Translations under genes and position numbers: made by a program
Source of the DNA: Undibacterium sp. Jales W-56
GTDB taxonomy: Bacteria; Pseudomonadota; Gammaproteobacteria; Burkholderiales; Burkholderiaceae_D
Length of the DNA: 64,000 nt
Reading direction: 5' to 3'
Assembly (NCBI RefSeq): GCF_025548535.1
Contig: NZ_JAJLQW010000001.1
Location: forward strand, 1,116,001-1,180,000
Shown here: positions 49,485 to 58,178 of the stretch, one piece after another
Numbering within the stretch: the first letter of the stretch is position 1
Layout: every line of letters starts with the position of its first letter
Notes under the pieces: generated by a model
Database searches by the model: none
Told to the model about the DNA's origin: nothing
What the model saw: the letters and a program-made list of their open reading frames with translations, nothing else

Positions 49485-50189
49485 ATGAAACGACAAATAG
49501 TATTAGATACAGAAACAACCGGCTTGAACGCTAGAGCAGGTGATCGCGTTATTGAAATTGGTTGTGTGGAAATGATTAATCGTAAATTAACCGGTAATAA
49601 TTTCCATCGCTATATCAATCCGGAACGCGATTCTGAAGAAGGGGCGCTGGCAGTCCATGGATTGACCACGGAGTTTTTAAGCGACAAGCCTAAATTCGCT
49701 GAAATTGCCGATGAATTCTGTGAATATATTAAAGGTGCAGAAGTCGTTATCCATAACGCTCCGTTTGACGTAGGATTCCTGAATGCCGAATTTGCTCGCT
49801 TGGGGTTGCCAGCGTTTTCTGATTGCGTAGAAAGTGTTACAGATACTTTGGTGCAGGCTAAAGAACTGCATCCCGGTAAGCGAAATTCCTTGGATGCGCT
49901 GTGCGACCGATATGAAATCTCAAATTCACATCGAAAATTACATGGGGCTTTACTTGACGCGGAGTTGCTGGCAGATGTTTTTTTGGCCATGTCTCGTGGG
50001 CAAAATAGTTTTGCTATTGAAGTTGAAGAGGCTGTAGAGGTAAAAATAGTCGAAGAGATCATCCCTGATACACCAATTGGCGAAGTTATTGTGTGCTATG
50101 CAACAGCCTTGGATCTGGAGGCTCACGAATCATTGTTAAGCGGATTAGATAAAGAAATCCGCGGTAAAAGTATTTGGCATCTTAACTAA
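49485..50189 (+). CDS. dnaQ: DNA polymerase III subunit epsilon (proofreading exonuclease)
   Basis: DEDDh 3'-5' exonuclease of 234 residues. ExoI 'IVLDTETTGLNARAGDRVIE' carries D8 and E10. 'VIHNAPFDVGFLNAEFARLG' is ExoII, and 'HRKLHGALLDAELLADVFLA' is ExoIII with the catalytic His and Asp. The C-terminal roughly 50 residues would contact the polymerase alpha subunit. It is 40 bases after tilS. Usually dnaQ sits near rnhA, so this position after tilS is somewhat unusual. A hairpin follows. Confidence 0.94.
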   Translation: MKRQIVLDTETTGLNARAGDRVIEIGCVEMINRKLTGNNFHRYINPERDSEEGALAVHGLTTEFLSDKPKFAEIADEFCEYIKGAEVVIHNAPFDVGFLNAEFARLGLPAFSDCVESVTDTLVQAKELHPGKRNSLDALCDRYEISNSHRKLHGALLDAELLADVFLAMSRGQNSFAIEVEEAVEVKIVEEIIPDTPIGEVIVCYATALDLEAHESLLSGLDKEIRGKSIWHLN

Positions 50190-50215
50190 TATCAATTTAA
50201 TAGTATCCGCAGTTG

Positions 50216-50242
50216 AGGGCACAGTTCAAAGCGCTGTGCCCT
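50216..50242 (+). terminator. Hairpin/terminator after dnaQ
   Basis: AGGGCACAG (50216-50224) and CTGTGCCCT (50234-50242) form a perfect 9-base-pair stem with a 9-base loop, 27 bases after the dnaQ stop. Only ATTCACATT follows, so it is a T-poor terminator. Confidence 0.65.
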
Positions 50243-50428
50243 ATTCACATTAAGCAATTGTCTGTAGGAAGTCATTCCCCGAAATTAATATTTATTTAAC
50301 GAAATCTCTCATGTTTATGAGTGGTTTGTTGTGAAAACACGATTTATTTAAAAAAAATTCTAAAGTTTTCCAATTTTTTGACGTTAAAAATCATTAAATA
50401 AATATTTAAATATTTTTTCATATAAGCC

Positions 50429-50455
50429 TAAAGTTTTGGTTTTTCATGCCGTTAA
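50429..50455 (+). promoter_or_regulatory. Near-consensus sigma-28 (FliA) promoter upstream of flhDC
   Basis: TAAAGTTT (50429-50436), 11 bases, then GCCGTTAA (50448-50455). The FliA consensus is TAAAGTTT-N11-GCCGATAA, so 15 of 16 positions match with the exact spacing. The predicted start near 50462 gives a leader of about 275 bases before flhD. Function is inferred from sequence only. Confidence 0.65.
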
Positions 50456-50592
50456 AGTCTTAAGAGAAAAATATAAGAGGCTGACTTTTCAACCTAAGTC
50501 TTTGTTTTTATTTGCTTATTCAGTTTTTCTCTTTCTTTTAGAATAATTCAATTTTCTTTTTAAAATTCTTTAAAAAGATGTCAAATGTATCT

Positions 50593-50611
50593 TGTAGGAA
50601 AGACTCCTACA
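50593..50611. promoter_or_regulatory. Palindrome in the flhDC leader
   Basis: TGTAGGA-AAGAC-TCCTACA is a perfect 7+7 inverted repeat, extendable by one G-T wobble and one C-G pair. The half-site plus A (TGTAGGAA) recurs at 50263-50270. It could be a protein operator or an RNA hairpin with GGA near its loop. The binding factor is unknown. Confidence 0.5.
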
Positions 50612-50738
50612 GGATTGCTCTGTTTTTTATTACTCAATAATCCTAGTTCCACCTATACATCGGTAAATTTCTTGGTCCCACAATGTGTCTCAACGGCAAT
50701 CAACTCTGCGCCGGGATAACAGGATGGGGGATGTGAAA

Positions 50739-51056
50739 ATGACACCGAATGACATGATGGCTGAAATTCGCGATGCAAATCTGAGTTACTTAATGCTTGC
50801 TCAGCAGATGATACGTGCTGATAAGGCGACTGCCATATTTCGCTTAGGGATAGCTAAAGAGATCGCCGACCTGATCGAAGGGTTGAATAACGCACAAATC
50901 TTGAAGTTGGCGGGATCAAATATGATGCTCGCCCGATTTAGATTTGAAGACAGTGCCATTTTGTGCATGCTGACAAACTATAACAAAGAGCGCGCTTTGG
51001 CTCATTCTCATGCCGCCATTTTAATGGCTGGACAAGCTGTTGAAGAAATTCATTAA
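50739..51056 (+). CDS. flhD: Flagellar master transcriptional activator subunit FlhD
   Basis: With FlhC forms the FlhD4C2 activator of class II flagellar promoters. The 105 residues match the family ('MAEIRDANLSYLMLAQQMIR', 'KATAIFRLGIAKEIADLIEG' and '...NAQILKLAGSNMMLARFR'). I use the ATG at 50739, with GGGGG 8 bases upstream. An upstream in-frame ATG at 50685 would add 18 residues absent from the family. GGAUG repeats overlap the ribosome binding site and could be CsrA targets. flhC follows after 41 bases. Confidence 0.95.
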   Translation: MTPNDMMAEIRDANLSYLMLAQQMIRADKATAIFRLGIAKEIADLIEGLNNAQILKLAGSNMMLARFRFEDSAILCMLTNYNKERALAHSHAAILMAGQAVEEIH

Positions 51057-51097
51057 TTTAATCAGCAGTAACAAATCCCAGTATTGAGGTGAGTACA

Positions 51098-51652
51098 ATG
51101 GTTAGCAAAAGTGTCGTGAACGAAGCGCAAGAAATCCAATTGGCGATTGATTTGGTTAATCTTGGCGCTCGACTGCAATTATTGGAGTCTGAGACTAATT
51201 TGTCCAGAGAGCGTCTTTTGAAAATCTATAAAGAGTTAAAAGGTGTTTCCCCACCTAAAGGCATGCTGCCATTCTCCACTGATTGGTTTATCACCTGGCT
51301 GCCGAATATTCATTCTTCATTGTTTATGAATATCCATAAATATTTACATGATCATGCTGAGATCAAAGGCATCGAGGCTGTGGTTAAGGCATACCGTCTA
51401 TATCTGGAGCAGGCGCTTGTCGCTCCTGGCGAAGAATCCGTATTGTCGTTGACGCGCGCTTGGACTTTGGTTCGTTTCTTTGACGCAAAAATATTAAAAT
51501 TTGCAAAATGCAGTAAATGTGGCGGACAATTTGTTGCGCACACGCTGGATTTGCATAATGATTATGCATGCGGTTTATGTCATGTTCCTTCTCGGGCTGG
51601 AAAAACAAAACGAGCCAAGGAATTGGATTCTCCCCTGGCGATGGTGGCCTGA
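51098..51652 (+). CDS. flhC: Flagellar master transcriptional activator subunit FlhC
   Basis: DNA-contacting partner of FlhD. It has 184 residues (E. coli 192), with the N-terminal helices 'EIQLAIDLVNLGARLQLLES' and 'RLLKIYKELKGVSPPKGMLP', and the C-terminal zinc site formed by C138, C141, C158 and C161 ('KCSKCGGQFVAH' and 'YACGLCHVP'). The ATG at 51098 has GAGG 8 bases upstream. A GTG at 51089 is in frame but less suitable. Confidence 0.95.
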   Translation: MVSKSVVNEAQEIQLAIDLVNLGARLQLLESETNLSRERLLKIYKELKGVSPPKGMLPFSTDWFITWLPNIHSSLFMNIHKYLHDHAEIKGIEAVVKAYRLYLEQALVAPGEESVLSLTRAWTLVRFFDAKILKFAKCSKCGGQFVAHTLDLHNDYACGLCHVPSRAGKTKRAKELDSPLAMVA

Positions 51653-51676
51653 TGTAGATAATTTCCCGGAGATCTT

Positions 51677-52480
51677 TTGAGCATAGAATTAGAACAAAAA
51701 ACAGAGGCTCAAAATAATCTGGCGGATAGGTTAACGTTTCCACCGGCGGTTGAGGCGTTACTAATTCAAGCCTTTTCTCTTTGTATTTGCGGCGTAGGTA
51801 TTTTGTTTGCTTACCTCGTTTTTGCAAAAATAATTTCCCTGCTATTTTTTCTTGTGGCGCATGCTTTGATTGCCGCCTGTATTTCCTATCGGCGAAAAAT
51901 GGATTGGTGGTGGTGGATTATTCAATTTCTCTTTCCCATCGCTGCCTTTTTACTTCTTACGTTGGATGTGCCTCGCCATTATTACTTGGCTGTTTTTGTT
52001 GTTATGGCGTTGCTTTTTTGGAGTACATTCCGAACACAAGTTCCATATTATCCTTCAAGAGCTTCCTTGCCTTCGCTAATCCATGATTTTTTGCCTGATA
52101 AGTCTTTGAAGTTTGTTGACTTGGGTAGTGGTCTTGGCGGGTTGGTATTGAATTTATCTTTGCGAAGAGGCGACAGCGTTTTTTGGGGGGTTGAAATAGC
52201 ACCATTACCTTGGTTGCTTAGCTATATAAGGTCAAAATTTCATCCTGCAAATGCCCGATTTTTCCTGAAAAATTATGACAATATAAACCTCGGTGATTTT
52301 GATGTGGTTTTCGCCTATCTGTCGCCTGCTGCTATGCCGGCACTGTGGAATAAAGTTGCAAGTGAAATGCGTCCAGGATCTTTGTTTTTGAGCTATGAAT
52401 TTATTGTCCCGGATGTCGAGCCAGATTTATGCATAAATACTGATTCCGGCGATCCAATTCTGTACATATGGCGCATATAA
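51677..52480 (+). CDS. Membrane-anchored class I SAM-dependent methyltransferase
   Basis: A protein of 267 residues with two parts. Residues about 28-120 contain four hydrophobic segments ('LCICGVGILFAYLVFA', 'IISLLFFLVAHALIAACIS', 'WWWIIQFLFPIAAFLLLTL', 'YLAVFVVMALLFWSTF'). Residues about 135-267 are a Rossmann methyltransferase with motif I 'KFVDLGSGLGGLVLNLS', an acidic residue in 'FWGVEIAPLPWLLS', and 'GDFDVVFAYLSPAAMPALW'. The TTG start at 51677 is supported by GGAG 5 bases upstream. It lies 24 bases after flhC and 136 before motA. The substrate is unknown; the resemblance to motif I of Dot1-like enzymes is only local. A motility role is inferred from location alone. Confidence 0.85.
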   Translation: MSIELEQKTEAQNNLADRLTFPPAVEALLIQAFSLCICGVGILFAYLVFAKIISLLFFLVAHALIAACISYRRKMDWWWWIIQFLFPIAAFLLLTLDVPRHYYLAVFVVMALLFWSTFRTQVPYYPSRASLPSLIHDFLPDKSLKFVDLGSGLGGLVLNLSLRRGDSVFWGVEIAPLPWLLSYIRSKFHPANARFFLKNYDNINLGDFDVVFAYLSPAAMPALWNKVASEMRPGSLFLSYEFIVPDVEPDLCINTDSGDPILYIWRI

Positions 52481-52616
52481 TGACAATCATGAAATGTATT
52501 TCTCTGGCAATATTTAAGAGTTGCTAATACGGTTCAATTCAAAGTTTCCAGTAGATAAGTGTTGTATCCTCAAACCTTAGTGTAGACATGCATTTCTTTA
52601 TAAAGGAGTATCGCTC

Positions 52617-53477
52617 GTGCTAGTCATCGTTGGCTATATTATCGTGATGGGATCGGTATTCGGTGGATTTGTTATGTCCGGAGGCCATGTCGCTGTATTG
52701 TTCCAGCCATTGGAATTGCTGATGATCGGTGGTGCTGCAGTTGGTGCTTCTTTGGTCGGTAATAATGGAAAAACTTTAAAAGCTTCACTCAAGGCACTTC
52801 CAGGAGTATTAAAGGGATCGAAGTATACGAAAGCGCTTTACATGGAACTCATGACTATGCTGTTCGATGTCCTGACAAAAGTGCGCAAAGAGGGTTTGAT
52901 GTCGATTGAAGGAGATATCGAGAGGCCTGAGGAAAGTCCATTGTTTAATAAATATCCTTTGATTGTTTCGGATCATCACTTGATGGAATTTATCGGTGAC
53001 TATTTGCGTTTGATGGTGTCTGGCAATATGGACGCATTTCAAATTGAAAATCTTATGGATAATGAGCTGGAAACGCATCACCATGAAGGAGCCATGCCAG
53101 CCCATTTTATTGCGAAGCTAGGCGATGGCCTGCCGGCGTTTGGTATTGTTGCCGCAGTGATGGGGGTAGTTCATACGATGGAATCTGTAGGCATTCCGCC
53201 GTCCGAATTAGGTATTTTAATTGCCCATGCACTGGTAGGTACCTTTTTAGGTATCTTGCTGGCGTATGGCTTCGTCGGTCCGTTAGCTACTCTGCTGGAG
53301 CAGCAATTGGATGAGTCTTCTAAAACTTTTCAATGTATCAAAGTAACCTTGTTGGCGAGCCTAAATGGATATGCTCCTGCGCTTGCTATTGAGTTTGGAC
53401 GTAAAGTACTTTATTCAACTGAACGGCCTACGTTTCTTGAACTGGAAGAGCATATAAAGCAATCCAAATCTAAATAA
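52617..53477 (+). CDS. motA: Flagellar motor stator protein MotA
   Basis: Inner-membrane proton-channel stator subunit of 286 residues with four membrane helices. The family start is 'MLVIVGYIIVMGSVFGGFVM', with 'PLELLMIGGAAVGASLVGN', the cytoplasmic loop charged region, and the paired C-terminal helices 'GDGLPAFGIVAAVMGVVHTM' and 'LIAHALVGTFLGILLAYGFV'. The start is GTG at 52617 with AAGGAG 8 bases upstream. motB follows after 23 bases. Confidence 0.97.
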   Translation: MLVIVGYIIVMGSVFGGFVMSGGHVAVLFQPLELLMIGGAAVGASLVGNNGKTLKASLKALPGVLKGSKYTKALYMELMTMLFDVLTKVRKEGLMSIEGDIERPEESPLFNKYPLIVSDHHLMEFIGDYLRLMVSGNMDAFQIENLMDNELETHHHEGAMPAHFIAKLGDGLPAFGIVAAVMGVVHTMESVGIPPSELGILIAHALVGTFLGILLAYGFVGPLATLLEQQLDESSKTFQCIKVTLLASLNGYAPALAIEFGRKVLYSTERPTFLELEEHIKQSKSK

Positions 53478-53500
53478 AATAATTTTATTAGGTATGCAAT

Positions 53501-54427
53501 ATGGCGAATGAAGAATTACGACCAATTATCGTCAAGCGAATCAAAAAAGTCGCAGGCGGCCATCACGGTGGCGCCTGGAAAATTGCATACGCTGATTTTG
53601 TCACCGCTATGATGGCGTTTTTCTTATTAATGTGGTTACTTGGCTCGACGGCTAAAGGTAGTTTGCAGGGCATTGCAGAGTATTTTCAAACGCCTCTAAA
53701 GGTGGCAATGGCGGGAGGCGAAGGCAGCGGCGATAGCTCCAGCGTAATTAACGGAGGCGGTAGGGATCTTACATTGCGCGATGGTCAAATCAAAAAAGGG
53801 GATATCGAAGCACCTAAAAAAAGCTATAACCTTCAGGCTGCTGAGGCGGCGTTAGCTAAAGCGGATGCAGAAAGATTAAAGGGGCTGAAAAGCAAAATCG
53901 AAGCTGCGATTGAGTCTAACGCTACTCTAAAGCAATATAAAAAACAGCTCTTGCTCGATATAACAACAGAAGGTTTGCGTATCCAGATGGTTGATGAGCA
54001 AAATCGACCTATGTTCGCATCGGCTAAAGCGGAATTGCAGCCCTATACAAAAGTGATTTTGCATGAAATTGGCAAGGCTTTGAATGATGTGCCAAACAGA
54101 ATTAGTTTATCCGGCCATACTGATGCAGCACCATATGGCAGCGGTGAAAAGGGATACAGTAATTGGGAATTGTCTGCAGACAGGGCTAACGCCTCACGTC
54201 GCGAATTGATCTATGGCGGCATGGACGAGGCAAAAGTACTTAGAGTGGTCGGTTTATCGTCTTCAGTTTTATTTGATAAAAACGATGCCCTCAATCCTAT
54301 CAATCGCCGTATTAGTATTATTGTGATGAATAAAAAAGCTGAGGAATCTGCTTCGCAAGATGGTGGTTCGATTGAGGTCAATAATCAAACCGATGCTGGC
54401 GAGGTCTCGGTCAAAGTCAATAAATAG
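53501..54427 (+). CDS. motB: Flagellar motor stator protein MotB
   Basis: Peptidoglycan-anchored stator partner of MotA, 308 residues. It begins with the MotB plug segment 'HHGGAWKIAYADFVTAMMAF' in which D32 is the proton-conducting Asp. It has one membrane helix, a periplasmic linker and an OmpA-like domain (about 155-275) with 'ISLSGHTDAAPYGSGEKG', 'NWELSADRANASRRELIYGG' and 'NPINRRISIIVM'. It is translated with motA, the normal arrangement. Confidence 0.97.
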   Translation: MANEELRPIIVKRIKKVAGGHHGGAWKIAYADFVTAMMAFFLLMWLLGSTAKGSLQGIAEYFQTPLKVAMAGGEGSGDSSSVINGGGRDLTLRDGQIKKGDIEAPKKSYNLQAAEAALAKADAERLKGLKSKIEAAIESNATLKQYKKQLLLDITTEGLRIQMVDEQNRPMFASAKAELQPYTKVILHEIGKALNDVPNRISLSGHTDAAPYGSGEKGYSNWELSADRANASRRELIYGGMDEAKVLRVVGLSSSVLFDKNDALNPINRRISIIVMNKKAEESASQDGGSIEVNNQTDAGEVSVKVNK

Positions 54428-54473
54428 GCGTTTTTCTCTACAGGTCGGGTAAATTCAGAATTGGATACTGAAG

Positions 54474-55022
54474 ATGTCAAAAAAGAAAATGCTGGGATCT
54501 GAAGTTAAAGAACTCCTATCTGGTGTGTCTGATCATGGCAAAGAACATTTGCTTGAGGTTGAGACTGATCTCGTGCAGACGACTATATTGCTTGCGGAAG
54601 CGATAGAAAAACTTGGTTCCAGTTTTTTGGCTCTTCATTCGGCCATTTCTAGTCAGCAAGAAGAAATTGATTTAATCATTTCCACTGGTGCCGCACCAGT
54701 GTCGAGTATTGATCGGCTTAGGGTGCTGAAAGCTGATATTGCATCACATATCAATGCCGCAGTCACCAGCTTGCAATTTCAGGATCTGACGAGCCAGCTA
54801 ATCTCCCGGACTGTGCAACGTAGTGCAGGTTTACGCGAAGTGCTGAGTAACTTAGGTATTGTTGGTGATGGCATACCTCATGACGGGGAGACGGATGAAA
54901 TAGCGGTACTACTAAGGCAAATTACCGTAAGGCTAGAAAAACAAAGCGTAGAGTTAAAGAGATTGTTAAGAAAAGCAGTCAATCAAAAGCATTTGGATAG
55001 TGGTGATATTGAATTATTTTGA
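54474..55022 (+). CDS. CheZ-like chemotaxis phosphatase/scaffold protein
   Basis: Helical protein of 182 residues with the CheZ-type active-site pattern 'SLQFQDLTSQLISRTVQRS': D104 and Q108 are spaced like the catalytic Asp and Gln of CheZ (D140 and Q144 in the true CheZ encoded at 63249). It ends 'SGDIELF', a tail nearly identical to that of the CheD encoded here ('GGDIDLF'). It lies between motB (46 bases) and a cheY (52 bases). I infer a second CheY-P phosphatase or a CheY-binding scaffold. The rest of the sequence is divergent, so a pure structural role remains possible. Confidence 0.72.
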   Translation: MSKKKMLGSEVKELLSGVSDHGKEHLLEVETDLVQTTILLAEAIEKLGSSFLALHSAISSQQEEIDLIISTGAAPVSSIDRLRVLKADIASHINAAVTSLQFQDLTSQLISRTVQRSAGLREVLSNLGIVGDGIPHDGETDEIAVLLRQITVRLEKQSVELKRLLRKAVNQKHLDSGDIELF

Positions 55023-55074
55023 TGACGTTTAAGTCAGCGGGTTAATGTACTTTCATAAGTTTAACGGAGTGATG

Positions 55075-55440
55075 ATGACCAAGACAATTTTAGCGGTGGA
55101 CGATTCTGGCTCGTTGAGGCAAATGGTCGCTTTTAGCTTAAAAGCAGCTGGATATCAGGTAATTGAAGCGATAGATGGACAAGATGGTTTAGAAAAGGCT
55201 CGCAATCAAGTAGTTGATCTTGTCTTAACTGATCAGAACATGCCAAGAATGGATGGTTTAACCCTGATCAAATCTTTAAGAGGGCTGGCGACCTATCAGC
55301 GAGTACCAATTTTAATGCTGACCACGGAGTCTAGCGACGAGATGAAAGCAAAAGGCAGGGCTGCCGGTGCAAATGGCTGGCTGGTCAAGCCATTTGATCC
55401 TCAAAAGTTGACTGAAGTAGTAAAAAAAGTGATCGGTTAA
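55075..55440 (+). CDS. cheY: CheY-type single-domain response regulator (CheY1)
   Basis: Receiver domain of 121 residues. Acidic pocket 'ILAVDDSGSLRQ' (D9, D10), phosphoacceptor D53 in 'LVLTDQNMPRMDGL', Thr in 'ILMLTTESS' and Lys in 'GWLVKPFDP'. The ATG at 55075 has GGAG 5 bases upstream; the ATG at 55072 is the other option. Its relation to the second CheY at 62826 is paralogous: the second has the longer, E. coli-like form. This one sits directly before cheA and after the CheZ-like gene, suggesting a dedicated pair. Confidence 0.93.
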   Translation: MTKTILAVDDSGSLRQMVAFSLKAAGYQVIEAIDGQDGLEKARNQVVDLVLTDQNMPRMDGLTLIKSLRGLATYQRVPILMLTTESSDEMKAKGRAAGANGWLVKPFDPQKLTEVVKKVIG

Positions 55441-55490
55441 TTATCCTCTGATTAGATTCTATAAATTCGAGTACATCACGGAGCAAGATA

Positions 55491-57542
55491 ATGACGATTG
55501 ACATGAGTCAGTTTTTCCAAGTTTTTTTCGACGAAGCGGAGGAGCTTTTAGCCGAAAAAGAGAAAGTATTGCTGGCTGTTGATATTTCATCTCCTGATCC
55601 TGAAGATCTTAATGCAATCTTTCGTGCGGCACACTCGATCAAAGGTGGTGCTTCCACTTTTGGATTAAATGATATGACTGAGGTGACCCATATTCTGGAG
55701 TCGCTTCTGGACAAAATCCGCAAAGGAGAGATGGCACTCACTGCCGAGCACGTTGATGCATTTTTGATCGCCAAAGATATTTTGAAGATGCAATTGGATG
55801 GGCATCGACTAGGCACGCCGGTTGATCAGGATGCTGTTGCTGACGTAAGAATGCTGTTGCAATCTTTATCGCAAGATGTAATTCCTGTTAAAGCACCCGT
55901 TGCCTCATTTGATGGTAAGTCCGGACCACATTCTAATTCGGCTAACGAAACCTACACCACTTGTTTCCAGATAAAACTACCAGCGTTAACGCCAAATGAT
56001 TTATCAGCGATTATTTCTGAATTAGGTTTGTTAGGTGCTATATCGAAAGAGGGGACGGCAGATGATGTGACTACACTCGTGTTAAGAACGAACGAGACAC
56101 AAGACGACATTATTGCGATATGTTCATTTATTTTAAATCCGGACGACTTGCAGATTTCGACGCAAGACCTGCAAGGTGCAAATACGCCGCAACCGAATTT
56201 TCAGTCGGAAGATGAGTTGGGATATGGTTTTTTTGAGCCGATTGAATCCATGTTTTCATCGGATTCAGGGAGTACGGTGATTAACCCCGTTGAGCCAAAT
56301 GTTACTACTAATTTGCTTACCTCCAAAACCGAAGTAAAAAATCCGATCAAAAAAGAAGTAGAGAAATCTCATGCGTCACAAGAGGCCTCGACTATCCGGG
56401 TTGGGATCGAAAAAGTTGATCAGCTTATTAACTTAATTGGCGAACTCGTAATTACGCAAGCCATGTTAGAGCAGCGCACCCAAGAACTAGACCCGATTGC
56501 AAATGAGCGTTTGCTAAGTAGCGTATCCCACTTAACGAGAAATACCCGTGACCTGCAAGAAGCAGTTATGTCTATCAGGATGATGCCGATGGATTACGTG
56601 TTTTCGCGTTTCCCTAGGATGGTGAGGGATTTGGCGACGAAGTTAGGTAAAAAGGTCGAATTTGTAACCCATGGTGCTTCCACCGAATTGGATAAAGGGT
56701 TGATTGAGCGAATAGTCGATCCGTTGACCCATCTGGTCCGAAACAGTATTGATCATGGCATTGAACTGCCTGCCGCTCGCTTGCAGGCGGGCAAGCATGA
56801 AGCCGGTAAATTGTCGCTATCGGCGGCCCATCAAGGTGGCAATATCATTATTGAAGTAACTGATGATGGCGGTGGGCTTCATCGTGAAAAAATACTGGCA
56901 AAAGCTAAGCAAAATGGCCTGGTTGTTTCAGATTCAATGTCTGATAGTGAGGTCTGGCTTTTAATTTTCGCACCGGGATTTTCAACGGCAGAAGCAGTCA
57001 CGGATGTGTCTGGGCGCGGCGTTGGCATGGATGTTGTAAAGCGAAATATTACGGCAATGGGCGGTGTCGTAGACATCCGGTCGGCAAAGGGACTTGGCAC
57101 CACGATTACTATTTCTTTACCTTTAACACTGGCCATTTTGGATGGTATGTCGATTAAGGTTGGTGAAGAAATTTACATATTGCCTCTGGGTTTCGTTGTT
57201 GAATCATTGCAACCTACCACGCAGGATATAAAAGAAATTAACGGTAAAGGACGGGTAGTTAAAGTAAGAGATGAATATTTGCCGCTGATACCACTGTACG
57301 AATGCTTTGATATCCGACCTAAGTTCACCAAACCTTCAGATGGAATTACCGTGATTGTCGAAGTCGATGGGAAGAAAGCGGCATTGTTTGTTGATGATCT
57401 AGTGGGGCAGCAGCAAGTAGTGGTTAAAAATATAGAATCAAATTATCGTAAGGTACCTGGTATTTCAGGCGCCACAATTTTAGGCGATGGAGGTGTTTCG
57501 TTGATTCTTGATGTCTCAGCTTTATTGCGTTCCGCTCGATAG
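55491..57542 (+). CDS. cheA: Chemotaxis histidine kinase CheA
   Basis: Cytoplasmic kinase of 683 residues that phosphorylates CheY and CheB. Domains are P1/HPt with H48 in '[15 protein letters not shown]', P2 (about 155-225, CheY/CheB docking), a variable linker, P3 dimerisation ('[20 protein letters not shown]'), P4 ATPase with the N box '[14 protein letters not shown]', G1 '[11 protein letters not shown]' and G2 '[13 protein letters not shown]', and the P5 CheW-like domain ('[14 protein letters not shown]'). The ATG follows CGGAGC. cheW comes 37 bases after. Confidence 0.97.
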   Translation: MTIDMSQFFQVFFDEAEELLAEKEKVLLAVDISSPDPEDLNAIFRAAHSIKGGASTFGLNDMTEVTHILESLLDKIRKGEMALTAEHVDAFLIAKDILKMQLDGHRLGTPVDQDAVADVRMLLQSLSQDVIPVKAPVASFDGKSGPHSNSANETYTTCFQIKLPALTPNDLSAIISELGLLGAISKEGTADDVTTLVLRTNETQDDIIAICSFILNPDDLQISTQDLQGANTPQPNFQSEDELGYGFFEPIESMFSSDSGSTVINPVEPNVTTNLLTSKTEVKNPIKKEVEKSHASQEASTIRVGIEKVDQLINLIGELVITQAMLEQRTQELDPIANERLLSSVSHLTRNTRDLQEAVMSIRMMPMDYVFSRFPRMVRDLATKLGKKVEFVTHGASTELDKGLIERIVDPLTHLVRNSIDHGIELPAARLQAGKHEAGKLSLSAAHQGGNIIIEVTDDGGGLHREKILAKAKQNGLVVSDSMSDSEVWLLIFAPGFSTAEAVTDVSGRGVGMDVVKRNITAMGGVVDIRSAKGLGTTITISLPLTLAILDGMSIKVGEEIYILPLGFVVESLQPTTQDIKEINGKGRVVKVRDEYLPLIPLYECFDIRPKFTKPSDGITVIVEVDGKKAALFVDDLVGQQQVVVKNIESNYRKVPGISGATILGDGGVSLILDVSALLRSAR

Positions 57543-57579
57543 TAAAAAATTTATACACAAAATGGTAGGAGGTAATTAT

Positions 57580-58095
57580 ATGGTGCAGTCTTCACAAATA
57601 TCTGAAGGAAATAATGCTAAGGTCGACAGCTCCGGTTCTGATATTGCCGGGCATGAATTCTTGGCGTTTACATTGGGAAGCGAAGAATATGGAATTGATA
57701 TCCTGAAGGTTCAGGAAATTCGAGGCTATGAAGCTGTCACCCGAATCGCCAATGCGCCCGAATTTCTTAAGGGCGTCATTAACCTGCGTGGCATTATCGT
57801 TCCCGTTGTCGATATGCGAATCAAGTTTAATTTGGGAGAGCCAACTTACGATCAGTTCACCGTCGTGATTATCCTGAATATAGGTGGGCGAATTGTGGGA
57901 ATGGTAGTTGACAGTGTTTCTGACGTTACTACTTTATTGCCAGAACAGGTTAGGCCGGCACCAGAAATGGGAACGACGTTTAGCTCAGATTTTTTAATTG
58001 GATTGGGCACTCTTGATGAGCGAATGTTGATTCTCGTCGATATCGATAAATTGATGTCCAGCCCTGAAATGGGTCTTGTAGATCAACATGCCTAG
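57580..58095 (+). CDS. cheW: Chemotaxis adaptor CheW
   Basis: SH3-like scaffold linking receptors to CheA. It has 171 residues: a short Ser/Asn-rich N-terminus, then '[20 protein letters not shown]', '[20 protein letters not shown]', '[14 protein letters not shown]' and '[20 protein letters not shown]'. The ATG at 57580 is chosen because AGGAGG stands 7 bases upstream. The frame extends upstream into cheA. Confidence 0.96.
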   Translation: MVQSSQISEGNNAKVDSSGSDIAGHEFLAFTLGSEEYGIDILKVQEIRGYEAVTRIANAPEFLKGVINLRGIIVPVVDMRIKFNLGEPTYDQFTVVIILNIGGRIVGMVVDSVSDVTTLLPEQVRPAPEMGTTFSSDFLIGLGTLDERMLILVDIDKLMSSPEMGLVDQHA

Positions 58096-58178
58096 AGTAC
58101 TGAAACTCGTTTGCATGAATACGTTCTCACTACCAAAGCCGTAGATACAAATTATAAAAATTGAAGGAGGAGAAAGCT

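Larger units (their letters stand above)
50190..50738 (+). other. Long AT-rich flhDC upstream region
   Basis: 549 bases without a coding frame. In order it holds the dnaQ hairpin (50216-50242), TGTAGGAA (50263), poly-A/T tracts around 50340-50420, a sigma-28-like promoter (50429-50455), a palindrome TGTAGGA/TCCTACA (50593-50611) and closely spaced GGA motifs just before flhD (50714-50733). A TTGACG at 50378 with AATATT 17 bases later is a weak sigma-70 candidate. This is the control region of the flagellar master operon. Confidence 0.7.

Noticed and set aside
52481..52616. sigma-28 promoter before motA (TCAAAGTTT near 52537)
   Set aside because: The -35-like sequence has no GCCGATAA-like element 11 bases later; the GATAA that follows is too close.
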